Shown here one piece after another: positions 8,042 to 17,235 of a stretch of 42,179 nt of DNA (the first letter of the stretch is position 1; each line of letters starts with the position of its first letter). The stretch is taken from assembly GCA_045538735.1 (NCBI GenBank), contig JAZSRY010000052.1, positions 1 through 42,179 of the forward strand, read 5' to 3'. Both the position numbers and the translations under genes were made by a program. This stretch comes from SIG459 sp045538735 (GTDB lineage Bacteria > Bacillota > Clostridia > Oscillospirales > Oscillospiraceae). A model generated the notes under the pieces. The model was not told the origin of the DNA. It made no database searches and worked only from the letters and a program-made list of their open reading frames with translations.

Positions 8042-10045
8042 TTAGTTATACCAGTTATCGCTGGTTTCGCCCTCGCTCTTGTTTTCTTCATCGGAAGAAG
8101 CGGGCAGAGTCTCGGGCTCATCGTCATTGGTGAACATTGTTATCTTGCGTGCGGGACGCTCGATGGTGTTATCAATGAGACGGGGCTCAGCCTTGGGAGG
8201 AGGAAGCTCGCCATGGTCACAGAAGTAGTGGAACTCCTCGCCGGACATAGTTTCGTGCTCAAGGAGATACTCGGCAACGTCAATAAGCTGCTGGCGGTGC
8301 TCGGTGAGAATCTTTTCGCAAAGCTCGGCAGCCTCATCGAAAATGCGCTTGACTTCGGAGTCGATAAGGGAGGCGGTATCCTCGGAATAGCTCTTGGTGG
8401 TACCGAAATCACGGCCGATAAAGATGCTCTGGCTGGAACTGTCGAAGGAGATGGGGCCAAGCTTATCGCTCATACCGTAAACGGTTACCATATTGCGGGC
8501 AATGCTCGTTGCCTGCTGGATATCTCCGGATGCGCCTGTGGAAATATCATCAAGGAAGAGCTTTTCGGCAATGCGTCCGCCAAGGCTCATAACGATATTT
8601 TCAAACATTTCACTGCGGGAGCGGAAGTTTTCCAAATCCTCCTGAGGACGGAAGAGAGTAAAACCGCCTGCCATGCCGCGGGGGATAATGGTGATATAGT
8701 GAACGGGGTCAGTATGCTTGAGATACTTGCCTGCGATTGCGTGGCCTGCCTCATGGTAAGCGGTGAGCTTTCTTGCCTTGTCGCTGACCTTTTTGCTCTT
8801 CTTCTCGGGACCCATCTGAACCTTCAGTATGGCCTCTTCAACCTCGGCCATGGTGATGAAGCGGCGGCCGTTGCGTACAGCCATCAAAGCTGCCTCATTC
8901 ATAAGGTTTTCAAGGTCTGCGCCGGCAAAACCGGGAGTGCCCTTTGCGATGGAGTTGAGGTCAACATCATCGCCCAAAGGCTTGCCCTTGGCGTGGATAC
9001 GCAAAATAGCCTCGCGCCCGCGGATATCGGGGAGACCTACATAAACCTGACGGTCAAAGCGGCCGGGACGGAGAAGGGCGTTATCAAGGATGTCTGCACG
9101 GTTGGTAGCTGCCATAACGATGACACCGTCATTATTGCCGAAGCCATCCATCTCAACCAGCAGCTGGTTGAGAGTCTGCTCGCGCTCATCATGACCGCCG
9201 CCCAAGCCGGAGCCGCGGTGACGACCCACTGCATCGATTTCGTCTATGAAAATGATTGCGGGAGCAACCTTCTTTGCCTGTTCAAAAAGGTCACGGACAC
9301 GACCTGCGCCGACGCCCACATAAAGCTCAACAAAGTCGGAGCCGGAGATGGAGAGGAACTGTACATTTGCCTCACCTGCCACAGCCTTTGCCAGCAGGGT
9401 TTTACCGGTTCCCGGAGGGCCTACAAGGAGCACGCCCTTGGGAATACGGGCACCCATCTCTGTGTACTTCTTGGGGTTCTGCAAAAAGTGGACAATTTCT
9501 GCAAGCTCAGCCTTTTCCTCGTCGCAGCCTGCAACATCGGCAAAGGTGACCTTTTTCTTCTCCTCACTACCGAGACGGGTGCGCGCTTTGCTGAATTTCG
9601 CAACGCCGCCTGCACCGCCTGCGCCGCCCTGAGCGCGGTTCATAAGGAACATCCATACCACTACAAAGCCCACAAGGAGCAGCAGGTAGGGCAGGAAGGC
9701 AACGAACCAGGAGGGCTGGGGCTCGGGAGGATAGTTATATTCGGTGATGATACCGGCTTCCTTCTGCTCAATAACAAGCTCGCCCAGCTCATTATAGAAT
9801 ATACTTATACTGCTGATTTCGCAGCTTATTATGCTCTCATCCTTGAGCTTGGCAACAATGGTGCTGCCCTCGGCCTCAAAGGAATCCACCTGCTCGCTGA
9901 TAAAATACTCGCGAAGCTCACTGTAGGTAACATTTTTGGCTTTTCCCTCTCGGTTCATGGTGAATATCACTGCCAAAAGGATTACGAGAATAAGGGCATA
10001 AAATCCCAAATCTCTTGCTCTGTTTTTTCCGGGTTTTTTATTCAA
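8042..10045 (-). CDS. ftsH: ATP-dependent zinc metalloprotease FtsH
   Basis: 667 residues. Membrane-anchored AAA+ protease that degrades misfolded or regulated membrane and soluble proteins. Two transmembrane segments (about 12-28 and 120-140) flank an extracytoplasmic domain. The AAA module has Walker A GPPGTGKT, Walker B IIFIDEID and the SRH with ALLRPGRFDRQV. The protease domain has HEAGH, with H431 and H435 as zinc ligands. The C-terminal tail is acidic and flexible, as usual. The start codon is TTG (10043-10045), giving a typical MNKK N-terminus; the AAGGA site is about 12 bases upstream, a weak start. It is the last gene of the tilS-hpt-ftsH group. Confidence 0.97.
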   Translation of the reverse strand: MNKKPGKNRARDLGFYALILVILLAVIFTMNREGKAKNVTYSELREYFISEQVDSFEAEGSTIVAKLKDESIISCEISSISIFYNELGELVIEQKEAGIITEYNYPPEPQPSWFVAFLPYLLLLVGFVVVWMFLMNRAQGGAGGAGGVAKFSKARTRLGSEEKKKVTFADVAGCDEEKAELAEIVHFLQNPKKYTEMGARIPKGVLLVGPPGTGKTLLAKAVAGEANVQFLSISGSDFVELYVGVGAGRVRDLFEQAKKVAPAIIFIDEIDAVGRHRGSGLGGGHDEREQTLNQLLVEMDGFGNNDGVIVMAATNRADILDNALLRPGRFDRQVYVGLPDIRGREAILRIHAKGKPLGDDVDLNSIAKGTPGFAGADLENLMNEAALMAVRNGRRFITMAEVEEAILKVQMGPEKKSKKVSDKARKLTAYHEAGHAIAGKYLKHTDPVHYITIIPRGMAGGFTLFRPQEDLENFRSRSEMFENIVMSLGGRIAEKLFLDDISTGASGDIQQATSIARNMVTVYGMSDKLGPISFDSSSQSIFIGRDFGTTKSYSEDTASLIDSEVKRIFDEAAELCEKILTEHRQQLIDVAEYLLEHETMSGEEFHYFCDHGELPPPKAEPRLIDNTIERPARKITMFTNDDEPETLPASSDEENKSEGETSDNWYN

Positions 10046-10094
10046 AAGAAAATCACGTCCTTACTTACTATCCTTACTTACTATATAAAAAGCC

Positions 10095-10646
10095 TCAGTT
10101 TTCGTAAACTTCGGGCTTGAGCACGGCAATATAGGGAAGATTGCGGTATCTCTCCGCATAGTCCAGACCGTAGCCGACAACAAATGCATCCGGCACGGTA
10201 AAGCCGAAATAATCTGCCTTTATATCAGCCTTGCGTCTCTCGGGCTTATCAAGAAGAGTCACTATTTTGATGGATGCAGGGTTGCGGCTTGCCAGATAGC
10301 CCTTCAGGTAGCTGAGGGTAACACCGCTGTCGAGAATATCCTCAACGATTATGAGGTGCTTGCCCTCGATATCCTTATTGAGGTCCTTGGTGATTTTAAC
10401 GGCACCGGTGGTGCTGGTTCCGTTGCCGTAGCTGGAAACGGCCATGAAGTCCATATCGCAGTAGAGATCGGTGCTTCTGAGCAAATCTGCCATAAACACA
10501 AAACAGCCCTTCAGAACGCCGAGGAAAAACACTTCCTTGCCTGCATAGTCGGCAGTAATCTCTTTTCCCAGCTGAGAGACTCTTTCTTTTATTTCTTCCT
10601 CACTAAGGAGTATTTCCAGCAGATCGTCTTTCATATTCTTAGCCAT
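10095..10646 (-). CDS. hpt: Hypoxanthine phosphoribosyltransferase
   Basis: 183 residues. Converts hypoxanthine (and often guanine) plus PRPP to the nucleotide, in purine salvage. The PRPP-binding loop is VEDILDSGVTL, the purine-binding segment DAFVVGYGLDYAERYRNLPYI is intact, and the PPi loop is near FLGVLKGCFVF. It sits between tilS and ftsH, the order seen in many Firmicutes. ATG at 10646 with GAGGGT upstream; the tilS stop is 15 bases away. Confidence 0.96.
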   Translation of the reverse strand: MAKNMKDDLLEILLSEEEIKERVSQLGKEITADYAGKEVFFLGVLKGCFVFMADLLRSTDLYCDMDFMAVSSYGNGTSTTGAVKITKDLNKDIEGKHLIIVEDILDSGVTLSYLKGYLASRNPASIKIVTLLDKPERRKADIKADYFGFTVPDAFVVGYGLDYAERYRNLPYIAVLKPEVYEN

Positions 10647-10661
10647 GTTCTTTTACCCTCA

Positions 10662-11990
10662 TCATTTTTTTATTATTAGTTTAATTACTATGCAATTATC
10701 ACCGTTTTTTGCGCTGCAGCGCTCCGCAACGCCGAAGCCCTCCACAGCAACAACTCCCGCCTCATCATAGAAAACAAGGCGCTTTTGGCGCTCTCCAAGC
10801 TCCAGCCTGGCCTCGGAGAAGAGCTTTTTCAGACTTTTCGTGCAGTTTCTGCCTTCAAGTCTTATCTTATCCCCCTCCGAGCGGGAGGCGAAGGACAAGC
10901 TACCACATATACTCTCACTTTTGAGATAAAATGTGTTTAACGATTTGTGAATTTCACTGCAGAAAGGGACATATTCGCAGGAAATTTCCGTTTCCGCCTC
11001 TGAAACCCACACTTTTTCGCCCGCTGAAAGCTCTCTGCGCTCAACTTTCTGCGTCTCTTTCCCACCGAAAATGAGCTTATCAAACTCGCGGCTCACTCTC
11101 ATGCCGGGCACATCCGCGCAGGCATGGACACTGCGGACAAGGCAGATATTCTCAATAGCCCTGCAGTGCACCGCACTGAGCTCACCTCCGTGCATGAGGC
11201 GGAAAACTCTCATCCTCACGGGACTATCAAGAGCCATGACGGCATCAACGCCTACACTGCCGCCCTTTGCCTCGCGCCCGATGAACTCCTCTGCAGCGGA
11301 GGAGATATACTCCTCATCATCTCTGAGGCTTTCCGTCATTCGGGCAATTGCCGAAGCATAGGATGGGTTGAGCTGACGGAGCACGGGGCTCACATGGTGG
11401 CGGATGCGGTTGCGGCTATAGTCATCCAACGCATTGGAGCTGTCTTCAATATGCTCAAGACCGTTTTGGCTGAGATATTCTTCAATCTCTTCCCTTGTGT
11501 TTTGGAGGAAGGGGCGGATTATCTCTCCCCTTACGGGAAGTATTCCGCAAAGTCCCTTCAGCCCAGTACCTCGGGTCAGGTTCAAAAGCACCGTTTCCGC
11601 ATTGTCATCGGCATTATGTGCAGTTGCAATCCGGCTGCAGCCAAGCTGCGCGGCGGCTTTGCGCAAAAACTCATAGCGCAAAGTTCTTGCGGCATCTTCC
11701 GTGCTCTTTCCGCTTTCGGCGGCATAGGCGGCCACATCCCCTCTTCCGGTGATGCACTCTATGCCCATAGCTGCGCACAAGGCTTTGACGAACTCTTCGT
11801 CCGAGTCGGATTCCGCTCCCCGCAGGCAATGGTTATAGTGGGCGGCGGCAACTTCCACACCCTCTGTTTTCCAAAGGAAATGCAGAAGCGCAACGCTGTC
11901 CGCTCCTCCGCTCACTGCGCAGAGGACCTTTGTCCCCCGGGGAAGCATATTATGTTTTTGGATAAAAAGTTCAGCTTTTTCAGTATTCAT
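10662..11990 (-). CDS. tilS: tRNA(Ile)-lysidine synthase TilS
   Basis: About 442 residues from the ATG at 11990. Adds lysine to C34 of tRNA-Ile(CAU) so that it reads AUA as Ile. The N-terminal PP-loop ATP pyrophosphatase is clear (AVSGGADSVALLHFL), followed by AAHYNHCLRG, TAHNADDNAETVL and a C-terminal RNA-binding region with the GDKIRLEGRNCTKSLKKLF motif. An upstream in-frame ATG at 12047 would add 19 residues inside dnaB; it is rejected because the family starts near the chosen Met. It overlaps the end of dnaB by 11 bases, which suggests translational coupling. Confidence 0.93.
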   Translation of the reverse strand: MNTEKAELFIQKHNMLPRGTKVLCAVSGGADSVALLHFLWKTEGVEVAAAHYNHCLRGAESDSDEEFVKALCAAMGIECITGRGDVAAYAAESGKSTEDAARTLRYEFLRKAAAQLGCSRIATAHNADDNAETVLLNLTRGTGLKGLCGILPVRGEIIRPFLQNTREEIEEYLSQNGLEHIEDSSNALDDYSRNRIRHHVSPVLRQLNPSYASAIARMTESLRDDEEYISSAAEEFIGREAKGGSVGVDAVMALDSPVRMRVFRLMHGGELSAVHCRAIENICLVRSVHACADVPGMRVSREFDKLIFGGKETQKVERRELSAGEKVWVSEAETEISCEYVPFCSEIHKSLNTFYLKSESICGSLSFASRSEGDKIRLEGRNCTKSLKKLFSEARLELGERQKRLVFYDEAGVVAVEGFGVAERCSAKNGDNCIVIKLIIKK

Positions 11991-13323
11991 CGTGTCTTCT
12001 TTCAACGGAGACATAGCTGGTATAGTCAGGCAGCCACATAAGGTCAACGGTTCCGCATTCGCCCTTGCGGTTTTTCAGAACTATTGCTTCGGCTGCATTG
12101 GGATTTTCGCATTCTCTGTTGTAGTAGCCCTCGCGGTAAAGACCGATGACAACGTCAGCGTCCTGCTCGATTGCGCCGGATTCGCGCAGGTCGGAGAGCA
12201 TGGGACGCTTATCGGCACGTCCTTCGTTGGCACGGCTCAACTGGCTCAGGCACAGCACAGGCACAGCAAGCTCCTTAGCCATGATTTTCAGCATACGGGA
12301 CATATCAGCAACTATCTGCTGACGGTTTTCGCCGCTTGAGGACTTGCCTCCCGCAGACTGCATCAGCTGGAGATAGTCCACAACAACAAGACCCAGATTG
12401 TTGACTCTTCGGCACTGGGCATTCATATCCGCAACGGACAGTGTGGGGTTATCGTCAATAAGAATATTGGTGGCGCTGATGCTTGCGGCGGCGGAAACTA
12501 TGCGTCTCCACTCCTCGGTGCTCAGTGTACCTTTGAGAAGCTTCTGGCTGTCCACAAGACTTTCTCCCGCAAGGAGACGGGTTGCAAGCTGCTCGCGGCT
12601 CATTTCCAGAGAGAATATCGCAACCGCCTTGCCGCTGGATTTGGCAGCGGACATGGCGATATTGAGAGCGATGGAGGTTTTTCCCATACCGGGACGGGAG
12701 GCAACAAGCACCAGCTCGCCTTCATTAAGTCCAAGTATGCGTGCATCAAGATCCACAAGGCCGGTGCTTATGCCGGGAAGGGTCTCGCCCTCGGTGGCAA
12801 TGCGGTTTATGTTTTCATAAACGGTCTGCATAACCTCGCCCACGGGCTTGAGACCGCCTATGGTGCGGTCCTTGCGCAGAGCGTAAATATAGCGCTCGGC
12901 AGCTTCAAGCATTTCATCGGCACCGCCTATGCCTTCATTCACCATTTCCCTGATGCTGTCGGCAGCTTTGCCAAGCTCACGCTGAAGAGCCTTATCGCGG
13001 ATAATGCTCACATACTCGCCAACGTTTGCGGCGGTGGGAGTCACCTTCATAAGCTCGAGAATATAGCTCTTGGTGGTCTCCTCGTGGTAAACTCCGCGGC
13101 TCTTCATCTGCTCAATAACGGTGACCGGGTCAATGGTCTGTCCGTAATTGAACATGGCGAAGATAGTATCAAATATCTCTTTATTGGTCTGTATATAGAA
13201 GTGGTCGCTTCTGGCATCCTTCAAAACATCAGGTATGCATCCGGGGTCAATAAGCATACTGCCGATGACGGCCTGCTCAGCCTGAGGGCTTTGAGGAACT
13301 CTTCTGCCTAAAAGCTCATCCAT
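11980..13323 (-). CDS. dnaB: Replicative DNA helicase DnaB
   Basis: 447 residues (called DnaC in Bacillus). Hexameric helicase that unwinds DNA at the replication fork. The N-terminal helical domain starts VPQSPQAEQAVIGSML. The RecA-type ATPase has Walker A SRPGMGKTS (about residue 208), Walker B in LGLVVVDYLQLM and a complete C-terminus. No intein is present. It follows rplI by about 45 bases, the classical rplI-dnaB order, and its stop overlaps the start of tilS. ATG with AAAGGAG upstream. Confidence 0.97.
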   Translation of the reverse strand: MDELLGRRVPQSPQAEQAVIGSMLIDPGCIPDVLKDARSDHFYIQTNKEIFDTIFAMFNYGQTIDPVTVIEQMKSRGVYHEETTKSYILELMKVTPTAANVGEYVSIIRDKALQRELGKAADSIREMVNEGIGGADEMLEAAERYIYALRKDRTIGGLKPVGEVMQTVYENINRIATEGETLPGISTGLVDLDARILGLNEGELVLVASRPGMGKTSIALNIAMSAAKSSGKAVAIFSLEMSREQLATRLLAGESLVDSQKLLKGTLSTEEWRRIVSAAASISATNILIDDNPTLSVADMNAQCRRVNNLGLVVVDYLQLMQSAGGKSSSGENRQQIVADMSRMLKIMAKELAVPVLCLSQLSRANEGRADKRPMLSDLRESGAIEQDADVVIGLYREGYYNRECENPNAAEAIVLKNRKGECGTVDLMWLPDYTSYVSVERRHDEY

Positions 13324-13367
13324 ATTTATCTCTCCTTTATCGGGACATTCAAGGGGACGCGGGGGAA

Positions 13368-13817
13368 TTATTTTTCTTCAACAACCAGTACATGGATGAC
13401 GCCGCTTATCTCATAGCCGAACTTGCACTTAACATCGAAGCTTCCGAAGGTCTTGATGGGGTCGGACTGAACTATCTTCTTGCTGTCGATTTCAATGCCG
13501 TGCTGCTTCATAAGATTTTCACTGATTTCCTTGGAGGTGATGGAGCCGAAAAGTCTTCCGTTGGAGCCTGCCTTGGCAGGAATCTTAACGATGAGGCTCT
13601 CAAGAGCCTTGGCATTTTCGGTGGCCTTTGCCTTCTCGGCAGCCATAGCGGCGGCCTTTGCTCTTTCCTTCATACGCATTGCGTTCAGATTATCGGCGGT
13701 TGCCTCAACGGCCAGCTTGCGGGGAAGAAGATAGTTTCTTCCGTAGCCTTCGCTGACTTCCTTCATTTCGCCCTTTTTACCCTGGCCCTTTACATCTACA
13801 CTGAATATGACTTTCAT
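13368..13817 (-). CDS. rplI: 50S ribosomal protein L9
   Basis: 149 residues, the normal length. N-terminal L9 domain with KGEMKEVSEGYGRNYLLPRKLA, a long connecting helix (about 40-75, Ala/Lys/Glu-rich), then the C-terminal domain with GRLFGSIT. L9 binds domain V of 23S rRNA. It follows gdpP by 17 bases, matching the conserved gdpP-rplI-dnaB cluster. Confidence 0.98.
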   Translation of the reverse strand: MKVIFSVDVKGQGKKGEMKEVSEGYGRNYLLPRKLAVEATADNLNAMRMKERAKAAAMAAEKAKATENAKALESLIVKIPAKAGSNGRLFGSITSKEISENLMKQHGIEIDSKKIVQSDPIKTFGSFDVKCKFGYEISGVIHVLVVEEK

Positions 13818-13834
13818 ATTATTCTCCTTTCATA

Positions 13835-15835
13835 TCACTTGCTGTACTCGTCAATGGAAGTGCAAATTGTATTTACAGCTTCCCTAAGGCTCATATTGCT
13901 TACCTGCGCTCCGGCAGCACCCTTATTGCCGCCGCCGCCCAGTTTTTCAAGTATAAGCTGAACATTAACATCGCCTATGCTTCTTGCGGAAACAACCACT
14001 CCGCCGTCATTGGTGGCATAAACCACAATGGATGCCTCAATGCCGGAAACATTCAAAAGCTCATCGGCAGCCTGAGCCGCAACAACGCGGTCCTGCTCGT
14101 TTTCCTGAACGGCAATCGCTATGTTTCCTCTGTAAACCATTGCAGACTGCAAAATCTTGTATCTTGCAACGGTATGGTCCATATCGCTCTGGAGAAGCTT
14201 CTTAACCTCGCTGGTGTCGGCGCCCAGTCTTCTCAGGAAGGCTGCCGCATCAAAGGTGCGTTCTCCGGTGCGGATGGTGAAGTTTTTGGTGTCGAGAACA
14301 ATGCCGCTGAGCATTGCATCGGCTTCCATCTTTGTCACGTCGCCCTGAGCCACGATTTCCTGCAGCAGCTCGCTGATAAGCTCGCATACGCTGGAGGCAT
14401 TGGGCTCATGGAAGGAAAGAGCTGCATTCTGGATATAGCTGGCGGCTCTGCGGTGATGGTCAATTACCGCAACGCGGGTGCAGCTTTCCAGAAGGTTCAG
14501 GGACTCAACCTGCTCGGGACGGTTTGTGTCCACAACCACCAGCAGAGTATGGCTGTCCGCGGAGACCATGGCTTCATCGGGCGTGATGAATACGTCCGCA
14601 TATTCTTCCGTTGCCTTCAGGGCATCTATCAGCACCTTGGAGGCGGTTTTCTCGGAATCAACCACGATTTTTGCGGTTTTGCCCAGCTTTCTTGCCATGC
14701 AGACTATGCCTACCGCACCGCCTACGCTGTCAAGGTCGCTGAACTTATGTCCCATTGCATATATCTGGCCGGAGGAGCGCATAAGCTCTGCCAGAGCGTT
14801 TGCAGTAACGCGGCTTTTCACCTTTGTGCGGGTCTCAATCTCTGTGCCTCTGCCGCCGAAGAACTCAAAATTATAACGGTTTTTGATAACGGCCTGGTCG
14901 CCGCCGCGGGAAAGAGCCATTTCTATGGCAAGGTTTGCAAAGGCAAAGTTTTCGTCAAAGCTTTCTCCGTCGCAGCCGACGCCTATACTCAATGTTACAT
15001 GAACGCCGCTTGTGCTGATGATGGAATGAACCTTTTCAAGAAGGTTAAATTTGTTGGCACTGAAGTCCTGCATGTATCTGGACTCAAATATAAACATATA
15101 GCGGTCGGTGTCATAGCGGCGGAGCAGACCGCCCTTTCCCTCGCACCATTTGCTTATCTCATCGTCGATAAGTCCTCGCAGCTCCATGCGCTTGCGGTCG
15201 GGTACGCCCTTGATGAGCTCGTCATAGTTATCCACAACGAACAGCATTGTTGCGGGACGGGATGCCTCATACTCCAGCTTGATATCATCAAACTCGGTTA
15301 CATCTACCCAATAGGTAATGCCCATAAATCCGCCGCCCGTTGAGCCGTTTTCATCGCTTTTTCCGCGAATGATATTGCCGTGGAGCTGATATTTTTTCCC
15401 GTCTACCTGCACAAGACCGGGATACTGGCTTTTTCCCTCCAGCAGCCACTTGCTGTTGAAACCCGGAACCATATCCGCAAGGCTTGCTTCAAAGCTGGGT
15501 TTCTGCTGTCCAAAAAGGTTAAAGAATATCTGGTTGCCCCAGATTATCTGATGGTCATCAATCTTGAAAACAACTATGGGCAGGGGGAAATTCATAAGAG
15601 TGTTGTTTTTGGCAGACTCTGTGTTATAAGTAACATCCTCAATATAGGCAACAAGCTTCTTGCGCCTGCGCCGCGCATCCACCAAGGAATATATTATAAG
15701 TATTAAAATAACTCCGGCTTCCGCAAATGCCAGCATCTGATCGGCAAAAAAGAAGGTTATAACCGCAAAAACTATCATTATGAACAGATAAAGCCTCATT
15801 CCGGGAGCCACGAGTTTTTGAAATCTCTTGTTCAT
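13835..15835 (-). CDS. gdpP: Cyclic-di-AMP phosphodiesterase GdpP (DHH family)
   Basis: About 666 residues from the ATG at 15835. Membrane enzyme that hydrolyses c-di-AMP. Two transmembrane segments at the N-terminus, a PAS domain (about 65-165), a degenerate GGDEF domain (about 170-300; GGDEF is not conserved) and a DHH/DHHA1 domain. The last has MGHKFSDLDSVG, VVDTNRPEQ, DHHRRA and the GGGGNKGAAG glycine-rich motif. A longer start at 15868 is possible but has no ribosome binding site, and its codon overlaps a TATAAT box; the chosen start has GGTGATG upstream. First gene of the leftward block. Confidence 0.95.
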   Translation of the reverse strand: MNKRFQKLVAPGMRLYLFIMIVFAVITFFFADQMLAFAEAGVILILIIYSLVDARRRRKKLVAYIEDVTYNTESAKNNTLMNFPLPIVVFKIDDHQIIWGNQIFFNLFGQQKPSFEASLADMVPGFNSKWLLEGKSQYPGLVQVDGKKYQLHGNIIRGKSDENGSTGGGFMGITYWVDVTEFDDIKLEYEASRPATMLFVVDNYDELIKGVPDRKRMELRGLIDDEISKWCEGKGGLLRRYDTDRYMFIFESRYMQDFSANKFNLLEKVHSIISTSGVHVTLSIGVGCDGESFDENFAFANLAIEMALSRGGDQAVIKNRYNFEFFGGRGTEIETRTKVKSRVTANALAELMRSSGQIYAMGHKFSDLDSVGGAVGIVCMARKLGKTAKIVVDSEKTASKVLIDALKATEEYADVFITPDEAMVSADSHTLLVVVDTNRPEQVESLNLLESCTRVAVIDHHRRAASYIQNAALSFHEPNASSVCELISELLQEIVAQGDVTKMEADAMLSGIVLDTKNFTIRTGERTFDAAAFLRRLGADTSEVKKLLQSDMDHTVARYKILQSAMVYRGNIAIAVQENEQDRVVAAQAADELLNVSGIEASIVVYATNDGGVVVSARSIGDVNVQLILEKLGGGGNKGAAGAQVSNMSLREAVNTICTSIDEYSK

Positions 15836-16135
15836 TTCATCACCGCCGACAAAATATAGTTGTAGCATTATACATTAATATGGTATTTTAGCATAATTCC
15901 TTAAATATGGAAAGAGTATTTTCAAATAATTACACTTCATTTATAAATATACCGCAAATTATTCACCGCATCATTCTATGCTGCGGCCCCCAACAGGAGC
16001 ATTTTACCCATAAACACTGCCCTTTGAAGCGGCTTTTTACCGCAATTGAACATCTTGCACAAATAAGCGCCGCTGTTTTTCACGTTAATTGGTTAAATTT
16101 TTTTCATTATATTCATTATTTTATGAATATCCCTA
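15836..16135. other. Intergenic region between gdpP and the ABC operon, no gene
   Basis: AT-rich divergent spacer. The gdpP side shows a TATAAT on the minus strand near 15867, without a convincing -35 box. A short CCGCA / TGCGG hairpin lies near 15968-15988. No open frame with a ribosome binding site and family features was found. Confidence 0.5.
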
Positions 16136-16163
16136 TTGATTATTCATTTTTTGAGTGTATAAT
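16136..16163 (+). promoter_or_regulatory. Promoter of the amino-acid ABC operon
   Basis: TTGATT (16136-16141), 16-base spacer, TATAAT (16158-16163), about 37 bases before the start codon, with AAAGGAGAT as ribosome binding site at 16182-16190. Confidence 0.7.
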
Positions 16164-16199
16164 GAGCACATAATTTGAAAACCAAAGGAGATACCCACT

Positions 16200-17087
16200 A
16201 TGAAAAAGCTTATTACTCTCGCTCTTGCAATCGTTATGATTTTCGCACTTTGCGCCTGCGGCAATCAGGCACCCGCTGCTCCTGCTGCTCCCGCCGAGCC
16301 CGCCGCTCCTGCTGAGCCCGCTGCTCCCGCCGAGCCCGCCGCTCCCGCATTCGACACCATCACCCCCGGTGTCCTCACCGTCGCAACCTCCCCCGACTAT
16401 GCCCCCTATGAGTTCTACGCAGTTGATGAAGCAGGCAACGCAAGCCTCGCAGGTTTTGACATTGAGCTTGCCAAGTACATCGCTGCTGAGCTTGGCCTCG
16501 AGATCGAATTCATCCCCATGGACTTCGACGGCGTTCTGATGGAAGTTGGCCTTGGCAATGTTGATATGGGTGTTGCCGGTCTCTCCCCCGACCCCGAACG
16601 TGCACAGACTATGGACTTCTCCGTCTCCTACTATGAAGGCGGTCAGGCATTCATCACCTCCCAGGCAAAGGCTGACAAGTTCACCGATCTTGCAAGCGCA
16701 AACCAGGCCGGTCTCCAGATCGGCGCTCAGATAGGCACCATTCAGGAAGACCTGGCAGCCCAGTTCTCCGCAGACGCAGATCTGGTCTCCCTCCCCAAGG
16801 CAACCGACATCATCGCTGAACTGGTCGGCGGCAAGCTGGACGGCGCTTACATCGAGTGGGACGTTGCTCTGAGCTATCAGAAGAACTATCCTGAAATCGT
16901 TATCGTTTGCGAAGTTCCCTACGAGGCAGAAGGCAATGTTATCGGCGTTCCCAAGGGCAACGAAGCTCTCCTCGCCGCTATCAACGAAGCTCTCACCAAG
17001 TGCGTTGAAGAAGGCACCTTCTCCGATTTCGTAGCACAGGCTCAGGAGCTTGCCGAAGGCAACATTATCGAAGGTCTGCTGGATTAA
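16200..17087 (+). CDS. Polar amino-acid ABC transporter, substrate-binding lipoprotein
   Basis: 295 residues. Lipoprotein signal ending ALCAC (Cys20), then an Ala/Pro/Glu linker (about residues 24-50, repeats of APAEPA), then a family-3 solute-binding domain. Characteristic segments are PDYAPYEF, LAGFDIELAKYIA, VDMGVAGLSPDPERAQTMDFS and IGAQIGTIQEDL. It delivers a polar amino acid to the permease; the specificity cannot be read from the sequence. The linker coding DNA is itself a short imperfect repeat and may vary in length between strains. Confidence 0.93.
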   Translation: MKKLITLALAIVMIFALCACGNQAPAAPAAPAEPAAPAEPAAPAEPAAPAFDTITPGVLTVATSPDYAPYEFYAVDEAGNASLAGFDIELAKYIAAELGLEIEFIPMDFDGVLMEVGLGNVDMGVAGLSPDPERAQTMDFSVSYYEGGQAFITSQAKADKFTDLASANQAGLQIGAQIGTIQEDLAAQFSADADLVSLPKATDIIAELVGGKLDGAYIEWDVALSYQKNYPEIVIVCEVPYEAEGNVIGVPKGNEALLAAINEALTKCVEEGTFSDFVAQAQELAEGNIIEGLLD

Positions 17088-17158
17088 TTCGCTGCACCTG
17101 CGCTGCTGCGGTTTGATGCGACTAAAACCCACGCGGCAAAACTTCACTTAAAACTCCC

Positions 17159-17189
17159 TATTCCTCCCCGCTGCAAACGGGGAGGAATA
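17159..17189 (+). other. Intercistronic hairpin
   Basis: A perfect 12-base stem (TATTCCTCCCCG / CGGGGAGGAATA) with a 7-base loop, about 70 bases past the binding-protein stop. No U-tract follows, so it is more likely a 3' stabiliser of the binding-protein mRNA or a partial attenuator than a full terminator. The permease gene begins 47 bases later. Confidence 0.65.
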
Positions 17190-17235
17190 TGTGCGTTAAT
17201 CTCCATATATATAATCCCGAAAGGAGCTCCCTAAA

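Noticed and set aside
7946..10120. 724-residue plus-strand frame opposite ftsH
   Set aside because: Shadow of ftsH and its surroundings; all FtsH motifs are on the minus strand.
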